From assembly GCA_963729275.1 (NCBI GenBank), contig CAVSNH010000013.1, positions 992,001 through 1,056,000 of the forward strand: a stretch of 64,000 nt of DNA, in the 5' to 3' direction. The stretch is from CAVSNH01 sp963729275 (GTDB lineage: Bacteria; Actinomycetota; Acidimicrobiia; Acidimicrobiales; RAAP-2). The notes beneath the pieces are model-generated. The model made no database searches. It was not told the origin of the DNA and saw nothing but the letters and a program-made list of their open reading frames with translations. The position numbers and the translations under genes are program-made. Positions within the stretch are counted from its first letter, which is position 1. Every line of letters starts with the position of its first letter. Positions 9,099 to 17,405 of this stretch are shown here, piece after piece.

Positions 9099-9263
9099 TT
9101 AGAGGACGCTCACCAGCAGCAGAAGAATCAGCCCCACGACGATGACGCCAACGATGATGAGTCGCCAGATCTGTCGGCGAGGCTGAGGGAAGTCATCGTC
9201 ATCCCAATTCCAAAAGTCGGGATCATCTGGATCTGGCGGTACCGGACCAACCGGAGTCGGCAT
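9099..9263 (-). CDS. 54-residue single-span membrane protein
   Basis: A short open frame encoding an acidic, proline-rich head (P-V-P-P-D-P-D-D-P-D-F-W-N-W-D-D-D-D) followed by Q-P-R-R-Q-I-W-R and one strongly hydrophobic helix of about 20 residues reaching the C-terminus. The Arg pair before the helix predicts a cytoplasmic N-terminus. No strong ribosome binding site precedes ATG 9263. The clean charge and hydrophobicity layout and lack of a competing frame make it credible. Small proteins of this layout occur widely in actinobacteria without known function. It may be co-transcribed with the FkbM gene downstream. Confidence 0.55.
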   Translation of the reverse strand: MPTPVGPVPPDPDDPDFWNWDDDDFPQPRRQIWRLIIVGVIVVGLILLLLVSVL

Positions 9264-9481
9264 TGAGGCAGTGTAGGTAATGAACGCACTCGCGAAGGTC
9301 CGAGCGGACCGGCGATCTTATGCGATGTCGGCGTCAGCGCGTGGTGAACCGAGGCTGTTCGAGGAAGCCTCCGTCCCGACCCGCCTAGGTGCTGAGGACA
9401 TTGAGGGCCGGCCGCAGGACTGGGGGGCTCGCTCCCTCGGTAGAGTCCATGGAGCCGAGAATTGGGTTCAAGGGAGGTCCT

Positions 9482-10720
9482 ATGTCGATCGATGCTCGGA
9501 CCCGGCTCAACAAGGACGTTCGCTCGCTCGAGCGTGATCTAGTGCTCGACTCGTTACTGCCTGACGCCGTGGCATTGCACGGGGAACTCGCTGGCCGAGG
9601 AGTTGAGTACAAGAAGCTGCCCGCACTCGGCCTTGACATCGACGGGACATGCGTGACGCTTCGTGTTTCGCGGGGTTCGCTGGCGGCCCAGGAAGGCATC
9701 GCCTACGCCGGCGTTGTCGCCACCTTGTCGGCTGACGCGCTCTCCGACCTGGTCCAGGATGTCCAATCCACGATGGGCCTGGCCATGACCTCGCGAGTGA
9801 AGATCACCTCAGGGAACATCAATGACTGGGTCGGTTGGGAGCCTGCACTGCGGGCGTTGTTTGACGGACGCAAGGTCCACGAGACTGGAGATGTGACTTT
9901 TACCGGCCTCGATGGACGTGCGCTTGATCTGGATCGCACCTTCACGCTTGGCGACGACCACGAGGAAATGACCCATTTCCTCGAGCAAGCCGGTTTCCTG
10001 CACATCCGTAAGGTGTTCGACGAGGACGAAATGGCAGCCATTGGTGACGACATCGACGAATGGATCGCCAAGGCGACCCCCGACGACGGTGAATCCTGGT
10101 GGGCGGTCGACGACCGTGGCGTGAGCCAGGCAGTGCGGGTGTTGTTCTTCTATGACAAATCGGCGGCGTTGCGCGATGCGGTCAATGACGATCGCTACGG
10201 GTGGATCGGTGATCTCACCGGTGACGGTCACCGGCACAGGGGCACCGCGGAAGGGCTCGTGAAACCACTTGGGATCGTGCGCGGACTCTCCGACCTCCCA
10301 TGGCACAAGGACTGCGGGCAGGGCCGGCACTCCTACGACTGCAACGGGCTGACTTGTGGTATTTCGGTCACGGGAGCCGACCGGACGAGCGGTGCCCTCG
10401 GCGTGATCCCGGGAAGTCACCGCGCCAATACCATGGCGACGGGCCGCGATCCGAACCTCGATCTGCAGCCCTTGCTGCTGGAAACCGACACGGGTGACGT
10501 GACCGTGCATTGCAGCGACACGCTCCACCGTGCCCACCCACCGGTCCAGCAGCCCCGCAAGGTCGTCTATTCAGGCTTCGGGCTCCCGCCCCTTCCTGAC
10601 GACGTTATCGAGCCGGATCCCCGCTATAGCCGCGAGGCCCGCGCCCAACTCACGAACGTCCAAGATCGGATCGAAGCTGCCGACAATGAGACGGATCGCC
10701 GCCGCTACCAGTCTCACTGA
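9482..10720 (+). CDS. PhyH-type Fe(II)/2-oxoglutarate dioxygenase
   Basis: A protein of about 412 residues. The N-terminal 120 residues resemble a sterol-carrier (SCP2-like) fold (T-C-V-T-L-R-V-S-R-G, then I-T-S-G-N-I-N-D-W). The C-terminal two thirds match phytanoyl-CoA dioxygenase-like enzymes: F-L-E-Q-A-G-F-L-H-I near residue 165, metal-binding W-H-K-D (His-x-Asp) near residue 275, and a distal His in D-T-L-H-R-A-H with a following basic P-R-K. It probably hydroxylates a hydrophobic substrate. ATG 9482 has AGGGAGGT four bases upstream. An SCP2-like plus PhyH fusion is plausible from the sequence but not proved. Confidence 0.72.
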   Translation: MSIDARTRLNKDVRSLERDLVLDSLLPDAVALHGELAGRGVEYKKLPALGLDIDGTCVTLRVSRGSLAAQEGIAYAGVVATLSADALSDLVQDVQSTMGLAMTSRVKITSGNINDWVGWEPALRALFDGRKVHETGDVTFTGLDGRALDLDRTFTLGDDHEEMTHFLEQAGFLHIRKVFDEDEMAAIGDDIDEWIAKATPDDGESWWAVDDRGVSQAVRVLFFYDKSAALRDAVNDDRYGWIGDLTGDGHRHRGTAEGLVKPLGIVRGLSDLPWHKDCGQGRHSYDCNGLTCGISVTGADRTSGALGVIPGSHRANTMATGRDPNLDLQPLLLETDTGDVTVHCSDTLHRAHPPVQQPRKVVYSGFGLPPLPDDVIEPDPRYSREARAQLTNVQDRIEAADNETDRRRYQSH

Positions 10721-10812
10721 AAACACGGACGCCGGGCCCCGACGGCCTTGACACCGGTCCCATTTTTCCGTAGCTAAAGGCGGCGCCTTTCCGGTCGCCT
10801 AGAGTCGCAGGC

Positions 10813-11181
10813 ATGGACGACCAACGAGCAGCGACGTTGCTATCGCGGGAACGCCAGCGCGTTGAACAGGCGTTACAGGATCTCCGCCGGGAAGGCGGCG
10901 AAAGCCGAGGCTCGGCGACCGAGGGCGGTGGGGACATCGCCGATCCTGCGCAGCCACTGACCGATGAGGAGATTGACGACGCGGTCTCGCAGGGGTTGCG
11001 AGATCGGCTGGCGGCAATCGATCGAGCCGAGGACCGGCTAAAGGCGGGCAACTTCGGTCGCTCCCTCGAGAGCGGGCTGCCCATCCCTGACGAGAGGCTT
11101 GAAGCGGACCCGGCGGCCGAACTCACCGCGGAGGAGGCCGGGGCGGTGGAGGCCCCAGTGGAGGATCCTCCGGAGTACTAG
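10813..11181 (+). CDS. DksA/TraR-like protein lacking zinc-finger cysteines
   Basis: A 122-residue acidic protein. A long helical N-terminal part (R-E-R-Q-R-V-E-Q-A-L-Q-D-L) leads to A-A-I-D-R-A-E-D-R-L-K-A-G-N-F-G and then R-L-E-A-D-P-A-A-E-L. This matches the DksA/TraR C-terminal pattern (A-L-x-R-I-x-x-G-x-Y-G-x-C-x-x-C-G...R-L-x-A-x-P). The finger cysteines are replaced, so zinc binding is lost. Family members bind in the RNA polymerase secondary channel, sometimes with ppGpp. Several actinobacterial paralogues are similarly degenerate. The role here is inferred as polymerase-associated regulation. Confidence 0.65.
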   Translation: MDDQRAATLLSRERQRVEQALQDLRREGGESRGSATEGGGDIADPAQPLTDEEIDDAVSQGLRDRLAAIDRAEDRLKAGNFGRSLESGLPIPDERLEADPAAELTAEEAGAVEAPVEDPPEY

Positions 11182-11272
11182 ATCGGATCCATGTCCGATC
11201 AGGTGCACAACCACCCGGTGGACCGTCCCTCCATCTCGTGGAGATGGCTCGATGACTAAGTGTGCTTTCACC

Positions 11273-11983
11273 TCAGAAGAACGGCTTCGGTAGAAGGACG
11301 AGCAATACGACCGACGTGACGAGGATCATCGCCCCAAGGCCGATCATGCCGATCCGGGCCGCTCGCACCCGAAAATGGGCGGAGACGGCGACAAGGAATA
11401 GGACCGTCGCCAGGAAGACGGTCGTACGCACGTAGTTATCGGAGTTCCCCCCGTCGGCAACTCCTTGGGCATACAGCTTGTCAGCCTGGTTATCGAGGGC
11501 GGTGGCCTTGGCCTGGTCTGGCTGCACGTACTGGGGCATGTAGGTGGGACCCGGCGGTGCATGGGGGTTGGTGAACGGATCCGTGGCGATCCACGCCTTG
11601 AAGGCCACGTTGAAAGCGGGCCGAAAGCGCCGCTCGGCGACCATCGTCCCGGTTTGGTTGCCGGACAGATAGGCCGAGAACCACGCGTTGAACGTCAACC
11701 CATCGAAGTTCTTGGTGGACAAGCCCTCGAGATCCGCCCTGCTGGCGAAGTTCCGGACCGTGGCCGCCTTTGCCAGCGTCACGGACGATTCGGTTGCCCA
11801 CTTGGCCGACGCAAACCCCGAGTACGCCGCCAGCACCGCCACGACGGCGAGCAGGCCCGCCTCCACGATGGTCAGAACTCGGCTTGAGCCGTGCTGCTCC
11901 TCCGTATCGGAGTCCGAGCCCTCATGGGCACGGTGCTGAGCAATCTCCTTGCCCACTTCCGCAGGGGGCAATGCCTCAGACAT
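11273..11983 (-). CDS. membrane protein of unknown function
   Basis: About 236 residues. An acidic cytoplasmic head is followed by one membrane helix (I-V-E-A-G-L-L-A-V-V-A-V-L-A-A-Y), a roughly 120-residue soluble, probably extracytoplasmic, domain (K-W-A-T-E-S-S-V-T-L-A-K-A through Q-A-D-K-L-Y-A-Q-G), and two C-terminal helices ending P-K-P-F-F. The motif order suggests a small sensor or scaffold, but I recognise no family. ATG 11983 is preferred; an upstream start at 12013 would add ten residues. Confidence 0.6.
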   Translation of the reverse strand: MSEALPPAEVGKEIAQHRAHEGSDSDTEEQHGSSRVLTIVEAGLLAVVAVLAAYSGFASAKWATESSVTLAKAATVRNFASRADLEGLSTKNFDGLTFNAWFSAYLSGNQTGTMVAERRFRPAFNVAFKAWIATDPFTNPHAPPGPTYMPQYVQPDQAKATALDNQADKLYAQGVADGGNSDNYVRTTVFLATVLFLVAVSAHFRVRAARIGMIGLGAMILVTSVVLLVLLPKPFF

Positions 11984-12141
11984 GAAACGGCGGCTCCAAG
12001 TCCAAGTCACCATCCTGGCGCGGAGGCGCCCGAGTTGCAGCGATAGTCGTCAGCCAGGGGTCAGCCGAGGTATGCGCAGCTCATTCATGAGTGTTGACCC
12101 CATGCACTCGTGGGCCAACGCCGGATTCGGGAGAACCAACG

Positions 12142-12618
12142 TCACCGTCCGGTTGCGCCATCGGTGAGCTCCCGCAAGATGTCGGCGTGACCCGCGTGGC
12201 GAGCGGTCTCCTCGAGGAGGTGAGCAAGAACCCAACGCAAGCTCACCGGAGGCTCCGACCCGGTCGTGGCACATAGCTCATCCAAATCGGCCGCCGCGGA
12301 CAGCGTGGCGTCGGTACGTTCGGCTGCTCGACGGTACTCAGCCACGGCATGGTCCACCGTCCCAGTTGGAGCCGCGCCGGGGTCATCCGCCCGCGGCGAT
12401 TCTCCCAAATAGCGGTGCGCGATCCACAGTGTCTCGGCAACGGCCATGTGCTGAACCAGCCAGAGCAAGGTGGTGCCGCTGGGCATCGAGACTGACGTCG
12501 CGCTTTGGTCGTCCAGACCGTCGACCTTTGCAATGAGCGACTCGCGCTGGAAGCTCAGCAGGGCGAGCATCGTTGTTCGCTCATCGGCGATGGGACGCGG
12601 AGGCTTGCGGTCGGCCAC
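12142..12618 (-). CDS. DinB/DUF664 family protein (mycothiol transferase-like)
   Basis: A 158-residue four-helix-bundle type protein. The start (L-L-S-F-Q-R-E-S-L), the H-M-A-V-A-E-T-L-W segment with its His near residue 58, and the terminal H-L-L-E-E-T-A-R-H-A-G-H-A-D give the DinB-type metal His arrangement. This form is typical of DUF664 actinobacterial proteins related to mycothiol-dependent S-transferases, enzymes that conjugate electrophiles to mycothiol for detoxification. Substrate and metal are not determinable from the sequence. Confidence 0.8.
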   Translation of the reverse strand: MADRKPPRPIADERTTMLALLSFQRESLIAKVDGLDDQSATSVSMPSGTTLLWLVQHMAVAETLWIAHRYLGESPRADDPGAAPTGTVDHAVAEYRRAAERTDATLSAAADLDELCATTGSEPPVSLRWVLAHLLEETARHAGHADILRELTDGATGR

Positions 12619-12728
12619 GAGTCGATCCTACGACCGCGACCCGGAGCTGCGCAGCTATGTGAAGCGCGCAGCGGACGACCGCCAACGAGCGCCGCTCAAC
12701 CTTGAGCGACGATCAGGCCGCTCGGGCA

Positions 12729-13181
12729 TTACCGGGTTTCGAGCAACACGTCCTTACCCGTCAACAAGCTCAAGTTCTCGTTCGGGTCGATGCAGACCGT
12801 CGCATAGAACATCCCTCTGATCAATTTGGCTGGGCCAGTACTTGCCGTCGCGTGTCCACTCAATGACCTCTCGGTAGAGCCAGCTGCACACTTCGACTTC
12901 CCGTGGATTTTTGTCTTGAAGGAGACCGTGGTGGTTCCGCCTCCGGCCCAGCTGAGGGTCATGGGACTCGTCAATGGCCCGGAGGTGACACCCGAGCCTC
13001 CGGTCGGGCCCGTGCACCCGCTGACCGTGATCGTCTGACCGGACAAGTTCAGTCCGCTCAGCGAGCTGCAGCTGGTGTAGTTCGTCGCGCCAGCGGTTTG
13101 CGCCATCGCCAACGAACCAATCGTTGAGGCGACGACCAGTGACGCCCCGACCAGAATTCGCACTGGCAGACGAGGACGCAT
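12729..13181 (-). CDS. small secreted protein of unknown function
   Basis: About 150 residues. ATG 13181 has AGGAGGG about five bases upstream and opens into a signal peptide (M-R-P-R-L-P-V-R, hydrophobic V-G-A-S-L-V-V-A-S, ending A-T-A-G-A-T-like near residue 34). The mature part is rich in Ser, Thr and Gly, has four Cys (S-C-S-S, S-G-C-T, S-K-C-A, T-V-C-I) and beta-strand-like segments. A 53-codon in-frame extension upstream has no signal peptide character and is rejected. Confidence 0.65.
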   Translation of the reverse strand: MRPRLPVRILVGASLVVASTIGSLAMAQTAGATNYTSCSSLSGLNLSGQTITVSGCTGPTGGSGVTSGPLTSPMTLSWAGGGTTTVSFKTKIHGKSKCAAGSTERSLSGHATASTGPAKLIRGMFYATVCIDPNENLSLLTGKDVLLETR

Positions 13182-13269
13182 GGGTTCCCTCCTTGCTCGA
13201 CGAGGACGGCCGCAGCCGCCCACTGAGTGTACGACATCGACACAATCTCCGCAGTCGGGGGCTCGCACT

Positions 13270-13289
13270 CTCAGCTGGTCACGCTGAGG
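13270..13289. repeat. degenerate dispersed palindrome
   Basis: CTCAGC and GCTGAG around a 7-nt loop, in the gap after the M48 peptidase gene. It shares the outer arms of the CCTCAGCTG palindromes but not the inner bases. A similar weak version, CCTCAGC / GCTGAGG, overlaps the end of the gene at 56483. Confidence 0.35.
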
Positions 13290-13311
13290 TACGAGAGACC
13301 GATCGGCAAGC

Positions 13312-14325
13312 TCAGTCAGTCGGTTCCGCCGCAGCTTCATCGTCCTGATCGGAGACAGGTCCTTTCAGCCAGTCGCCGAGCTTCTTGGCGAGATCTTGCA
13401 TATCTCCAGCCGTGCGATCGAGGAACCGGGAGAACCGCTCCCGGTAGTGGGCGACTGCTGCCGTGAACTCAACCGAAGGCTCGGGCTCCTGCCCTCGCCG
13501 GGGATAGCTGCCGTTGACGATCCGGTCGTACTCCCCTGACTGGACCCACGCCATCAGCTCCTTCACACGTCGAACGGCAATCGGGTGGGTGAGGCTCAGT
13601 TCCACCCAGAAGCGGGAATGGCGAGAGAAGAGATCGTCCTCGGCTTCGTAGTCCGCAGCCTGCACCAGGAATGCGTCCAAGCTCATCCCTGGAAGCGCTC
13701 CGCCGGCGATGCGCATCAGGACCCGACAAGGGTCTAACGGATCGCCCATCACTAGCGCAGCCGCACGGTCGGCCGAGAGCTCCGCGGCGCGAGCCCACTC
13801 GAGGAGAGCCAGGTACATTCCACGAGCAGGGAGCCCCAAGAGGAGCGACCTCGGAAGCGCTCCGTCGAGGAACTGCTTCAGAAGAACGAGCGCAGTCGTG
13901 TAGTAGTAGTGCTCAGAGAGAACATGGCCCAGCTCGTGGCCAAGAACCGTCTTGGTCTCGTTGCTTTCGTACGATCCGACCAGCGAAGATCGAACGATCA
14001 CGATGGGCTTCTTCGCTCCCACGGTCATAGCGTTGACCACCGGATCGTTCGTGACGTAGAGGTCCGGCACCTCAGGAAGATCAAGAATCGAGCTCGACAG
14101 GATGTAATCCGCCCACAGGTCAGGCATCTGCTCACTGCCAACACGGACTGCGTTTCCCATGACGATCTGGCGGAGGCGGCGTTCGTGGCCAAGGTCTGTG
14201 AGCCTCTTGATGACCTTGTCCAGCAGGGGCACCGAGTGAAGGGCTGAAGTGGCGGCCCGGTCAGCGGGGTGTTCGTACGCCTTGGCGCTGATCTGCTCGT
14301 AGCGATGGGCGAGCTCGATGGCCAT
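13312..14325 (-). CDS. M48 family zinc metallopeptidase
   Basis: A protein of about 337 residues. The zinc site H-E-L-G-H occurs near residue 131 (V-L-G-H-E-L-G-H-V-L-S-E-H), with a third ligand Glu in W-A-R-A-A-E-L-S-A-D-R-A-A near residue 185, the usual M48 layout (HEXXH...EXXXD). A conserved N-A-M-T-V-G segment precedes it, as in HtpX/Ste24-like enzymes. No strong transmembrane segment is visible, so it may be cytosolic or peripheral; a C-terminal acidic tail follows. ATG 14325 has GGGAGGAG seven bases upstream. Confidence 0.85.
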   Translation of the reverse strand: MAIELAHRYEQISAKAYEHPADRAATSALHSVPLLDKVIKRLTDLGHERRLRQIVMGNAVRVGSEQMPDLWADYILSSSILDLPEVPDLYVTNDPVVNAMTVGAKKPIVIVRSSLVGSYESNETKTVLGHELGHVLSEHYYYTTALVLLKQFLDGALPRSLLLGLPARGMYLALLEWARAAELSADRAAALVMGDPLDPCRVLMRIAGGALPGMSLDAFLVQAADYEAEDDLFSRHSRFWVELSLTHPIAVRRVKELMAWVQSGEYDRIVNGSYPRRGQEPEPSVEFTAAVAHYRERFSRFLDRTAGDMQDLAKKLGDWLKGPVSDQDDEAAAEPTD

Positions 14326-14484
14326 GGCCACTCCTCCCGTTGCGCCGACCCAGCCTACGGGAAGTTCGGCCGATGCGGCACCGGCAGGTCAATCGTCCCG
14401 GGGCATTCGCCGCCAGTCATGATCGGTACTTGACTAAATACCTCCATAACCGTCCAATCTCGCACTCGAAGGAAGGAACCTCCA

Positions 14485-15129
14485 TTGCCGCGATTGAGGC
14501 AGGTCCCTAAGGACGAGGCCACCGCGCCCATCGTGACAACGATGTACCAGTGGCTTTTCGAGGGCCGTGACCCCGTCTCCTCCCCGGGCACCTGGACGGG
14601 TGCTCCAGGCGATTGGTGGACTGTCTTCGCTCTCGTCCCTGACGTACTCGAGCACGCCGTGCAAGGATTCGGCTTGTATCAGAGCCCGAAGCGTCGCCTC
14701 GATCCCGTGCTGCGCGAGCTCGGACAGATCCGTGCAGGGTGGGCGGCCGGCAGCCAGTTCGTCTTCTCCCAGCATTGCAAATCGCTCAGAGACCTCGGGG
14801 TCGACGAGGACAAGATCCAGTCCATTCCTTTCTGGTCGACAGCCGATTGCTACGGCGATCTCGAACGACATGTGCTCGCCTACACCGACTGTCTCGTGTT
14901 GGAGCATGGCCGTGTCGCCGATGACCTCTTTTCCTCCCTCCAGGAACGGCTCAGTGACGAGGAGATCCTCGAGCTCACCTACATCACGACCATGTACTTT
15001 CAGCATGCGGTGATGTCACGGGCCTTGCGCACGGAATTCGATGACCGTGACGACCCAGTGTTCGAGGTCCCCGGCCCGCGAGGCGCCTCCGCCCTGCATC
15101 CCGGAGCGCCCGATGATCCAGCCCGGTGA
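14485..15129 (+). CDS. carboxymuconolactone decarboxylase/AhpD-like protein
   Basis: A 214-residue protein beginning at TTG 14485, preceded by AAGGAAGG. The helix L-R-E-L-G-Q-I-R-A-G-W followed by S-Q-H-C-K-S-L-R-D-L-G matches the active-site helix of the CMD/AhpD fold (E...L-R-V-G...C-x-x-x-x-x-H), but the Cys before His is not in the AhpD C-x-x-C arrangement, so peroxidase activity is not supported. Family members in actinobacteria sit among aromatic and lipid catabolism genes; here the neighbours give no clue. Confidence 0.7.
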   Translation: MPRLRQVPKDEATAPIVTTMYQWLFEGRDPVSSPGTWTGAPGDWWTVFALVPDVLEHAVQGFGLYQSPKRRLDPVLRELGQIRAGWAAGSQFVFSQHCKSLRDLGVDEDKIQSIPFWSTADCYGDLERHVLAYTDCLVLEHGRVADDLFSSLQERLSDEEILELTYITTMYFQHAVMSRALRTEFDDRDDPVFEVPGPRGASALHPGAPDDPAR

Positions 15130-15292
15130 CGTGATTTGGTCATCGGGCCGCCGCGCTACTCAGCACCCCATTTTGAGTTCACACTGGGCGAGTGAACGAA
15201 TCAGAGCGGTGGCGGCCTGATGAGGGTCATCCCAGCCGGCTTGCTTCCGGCGGGAACGTTCGTTGCCCTAGACCTGATCTCAGCGTTCTCAG

Positions 15293-15982
15293 CTAGCGAG
15301 GTTGAGGAGCAGTGGCAGGAGCCGCCGGCACGGCAGTCGTTGGTCGACGCTTCCAGGTATCCAGGCAGCCCGTTGAACAAAAGAGGACCTCACCGCCATT
15401 CAAGTCCTCTGTGGTTTCCTCCGCGGTTGTGTGAGAGAGGGGTAGACCACACACAGGGTCCCTGACGTGGCCTTTCCCGTCAATCAAGACATCGATGCTC
15501 GAGGCGGGAACCGGTTTCTCCAGACCGCGCAGCTCCACGTCCCGGTGTGCCGCCACGTGGCCCCACCGGGGCATGTCATCCAGCACTGAGCGCTGGACAA
15601 GCGCCTCACCACCTCGACTGAGGTCGCACAACCGGGCGGCCACGTTCACGCAGTGCCCCACATAGTCGTCCCCTTCCATCAGGATGACGTCGCCCGAGGT
15701 GACGCCGGAACGGATCGAGACGGTTTGACCCGGGCTCGCGTCCGGGCCCCAGGCGTAGTGCAACTCGAGCACTGCCGCGACCAAGGGAGCCGTCTCCACG
15801 CACACGAGCATGGCTCCGTCGCCTAACCACTTCACAATGCGAACACCGCGCCGCCCGCAGATGTCGCGTAACAGACAGCGAAACGTGGTGAGAACCTCGA
15901 CGGCGTCTTCGTCGCCCTTGAGTTCGGTCAGCGCCGTGAAACCTGATACATCGACGAAGGCGAAGGTGCGACGCACTCGCAT
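15293..15982 (-). CDS. class III nucleotide cyclase fused to a YHS-like domain
   Basis: A 229-residue protein. Residues 1-165 form a class III cyclase catalytic domain: metal-binding Asp11 in F-V-D-V-S-G-F-T, Lys51 and Asp55 in K-W-L-G-D-G, and the transition-state motif V-N-V-A-A-R-L near residue 112. The invariant metal and substrate residues look intact, so it should be active, probably making cAMP. The C-terminal 60 residues contain D-P-V-C-G-L-P-L...F-C-S-T-G-C, a YHS-type metal-binding motif normally found in metal transporters and reductases. The fusion suggests cyclase activity gated by metal or redox state, which is inference. Confidence 0.82.
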   Translation of the reverse strand: MRVRRTFAFVDVSGFTALTELKGDEDAVEVLTTFRCLLRDICGRRGVRIVKWLGDGAMLVCVETAPLVAAVLELHYAWGPDASPGQTVSIRSGVTSGDVILMEGDDYVGHCVNVAARLCDLSRGGEALVQRSVLDDMPRWGHVAAHRDVELRGLEKPVPASSIDVLIDGKGHVRDPVCGLPLSHTTAEETTEDLNGGEVLFCSTGCLDTWKRRPTTAVPAAPATAPQPR

Positions 15983-16226
15983 GGATCGATGGTGCCACGA
16001 TTCCGATCCGTCGCCCCAATCGTTGGTCCCGAGGAGCCACCTGGCGTCGGCAGGCTCGTGCCGAGGTGCCAGAGAAATTTCCCTCCTCCTCGCCGTCTTA
16101 GGCGCCGGGGCTGACGCCCTGGTCCTTCGTGTGGCCGTCGCCGGAGACTTCCTAGGTGGCTGACAACGGTGTCAGTCGCTGTGACATCAGCGTGTGGCGA
16201 GTGACGAGCATTGGCATCTCGCCCCA

Positions 16227-16255
16227 AAAAGTGATATCTATTAGATATCACTTTT
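16227..16255. promoter_or_regulatory. 29-bp palindromic operator before the SPFH operon
   Basis: A perfect inverted repeat with arms AAAAGTGATATCTA and TAGATATCACTTTT around a single T. It ends 20 bases before the SPFH start codon. Its length, perfection and AT-richness in a GC-rich genome mark it as a protein-binding site. The best candidates are the ribbon-helix-helix protein encoded by the operon's second gene or a PadR-type regulator, whose sites also contain GATATC. Confidence 0.75.
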
Positions 16256-16275
16256 CATCCGAAGGAGCACGGACC

Positions 16276-17181
16276 ATGAGCAACATCGAGTCGGCGCCCA
16301 ACGCAGCGCCAGTAGGACATCAGGGTGTCCGGGTCGACATCAACGAGCGTCGCGCCCTGAGCATCAACGGCTGGCTGGGGGTAGTGGTGCTGGCGGGTTG
16401 TGTCGCCGGGATGGTGGAGGCCGGCCAACACGACAAGGGGATCCTGTGGCTACCCCTGGTGGTCTTCATCCTGGTCATCACGTCACTGGTCATCGTCCCA
16501 CCGGGGCAGACCTCCGTGGTCCAGTTCTTCGGCCGTTACGTCGGCACCGTGCGCCGCCCTGGGTTCTGGTGGGTTCTACCCCTCACACTCCGCCGCCGAG
16601 TCAGCGTTCGGGTCCGTAACTTCGAGACAAACCACCTGAAGGTCAACGACGCCGACGGCAACCCCGTGGAGATCGCCGCCATCGTTGTCTGGCAGGTAGC
16701 CGACACGGCCAAGTCGACCTACGCGGTCGACAGCTACACGAACTTCGTCTCAGTCCAGGCCGAGTCCGCGCTGCGCCATGTCGCCACCACCCACCCTTAT
16801 GACGACACGACCGGAGCCGGGACGTCACTGCGCGGTTCTACCGACATGGTCGCTGCCGAACTGGCCCGCGAGGTCGCGGAGCGGGTTTTAATCGCCGGTG
16901 TCGAGATCGTGGAGGTGCGGATCTCGCACCTCGCCTATGCCTCAGAGATCGCACAGGCCATGCTCCGGCGCCAACAGGCCAACGCCGTTGTCGCCGCCCG
17001 GTCGCGGATCGTCGAAGGCGCTTGCGGGATGGTCGAGATGGCGCTCAACCGTCTGAGCGAGGGTGGGGTGGTCTCGCTCGACGAAGAGAGGACCGCCAGC
17101 ATGGTCAGCAACCTGATGGTGGTGCTCTGCGGAGACCAACCGCCGTCGCCGATCGTGAACGCCGGCTCACTCTATACGTGA
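16276..17181 (+). CDS. SPFH/band 7 membrane protein
   Basis: About 301 residues. Two closely spaced N-terminal hydrophobic segments (L-G-V-V-V-L-A-G-C-V-A-G and L-V-V-F-I-L-V-I-T-S-L-V-I-V) are followed directly by P-P-G-Q-T-S-V-V-Q-F-F-G-R-Y-V-G-T, the start of a band 7/stomatin domain. The domain runs to about residue 240, with A-I-V-V-W-Q-V-A-D-T, the conserved R-H-V-A-T, and I-E/A-G-V-E-I-V-E-V-R-I. SPFH proteins form membrane scaffolds. ATG 16276 has GAAGGAG upstream. The stop overlaps the next gene's GTG by four bases, so translation is probably coupled. Confidence 0.88.
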   Translation: MSNIESAPNAAPVGHQGVRVDINERRALSINGWLGVVVLAGCVAGMVEAGQHDKGILWLPLVVFILVITSLVIVPPGQTSVVQFFGRYVGTVRRPGFWWVLPLTLRRRVSVRVRNFETNHLKVNDADGNPVEIAAIVVWQVADTAKSTYAVDSYTNFVSVQAESALRHVATTHPYDDTTGAGTSLRGSTDMVAAELAREVAERVLIAGVEIVEVRISHLAYASEIAQAMLRRQQANAVVAARSRIVEGACGMVEMALNRLSEGGVVSLDEERTASMVSNLMVVLCGDQPPSPIVNAGSLYT

Positions 17182-17375
17182 CCGAGCGCCGGCAGGTATT
17201 GCTCCGGGTCGATCCAGCGGTCCACGACGCGCTCACCCGCTGGGCCAACGACGAGTTCCGAAGTGTCAATGCCCAAGTGGAAATGTTGCTTCGCCGGGCA
17301 CTCGTAGAAGCCGGACGGATGCCCACGAAAGCTGCGCCTCTACCTAAGCGGGGCCGTCCCCGAGTCAGTAAGTGA
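17178..17375 (+). CDS. Arc-type ribbon-helix-helix DNA-binding protein
   Basis: A 65-residue protein. R-R-Q-V-L-L-R-V-D-P-A-V-H-D-A-L-T-R-W-A forms the beta-strand and first helix, and S-V-N-A-Q-V-E-M-L-L-R-R-A-L the second helix of a ribbon-helix-helix fold. The tail is basic (K-R-G-R-P-R-V-S-K), like an AT-hook (G-R-P-R). The gene starts at GTG 17178 inside the GTGA overlap with the SPFH stop. SPFH plus Arc-like pairs recur in actinobacteria. It may bind the palindrome upstream of the pair and repress its own operon, which is inference. Confidence 0.75.
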   Translation: MTERRQVLLRVDPAVHDALTRWANDEFRSVNAQVEMLLRRALVEAGRMPTKAAPLPKRGRPRVSK

Positions 17376-17405
17376 TTGCCTCAACCGCTTCCGCTGAGGC
17401 ATCAG

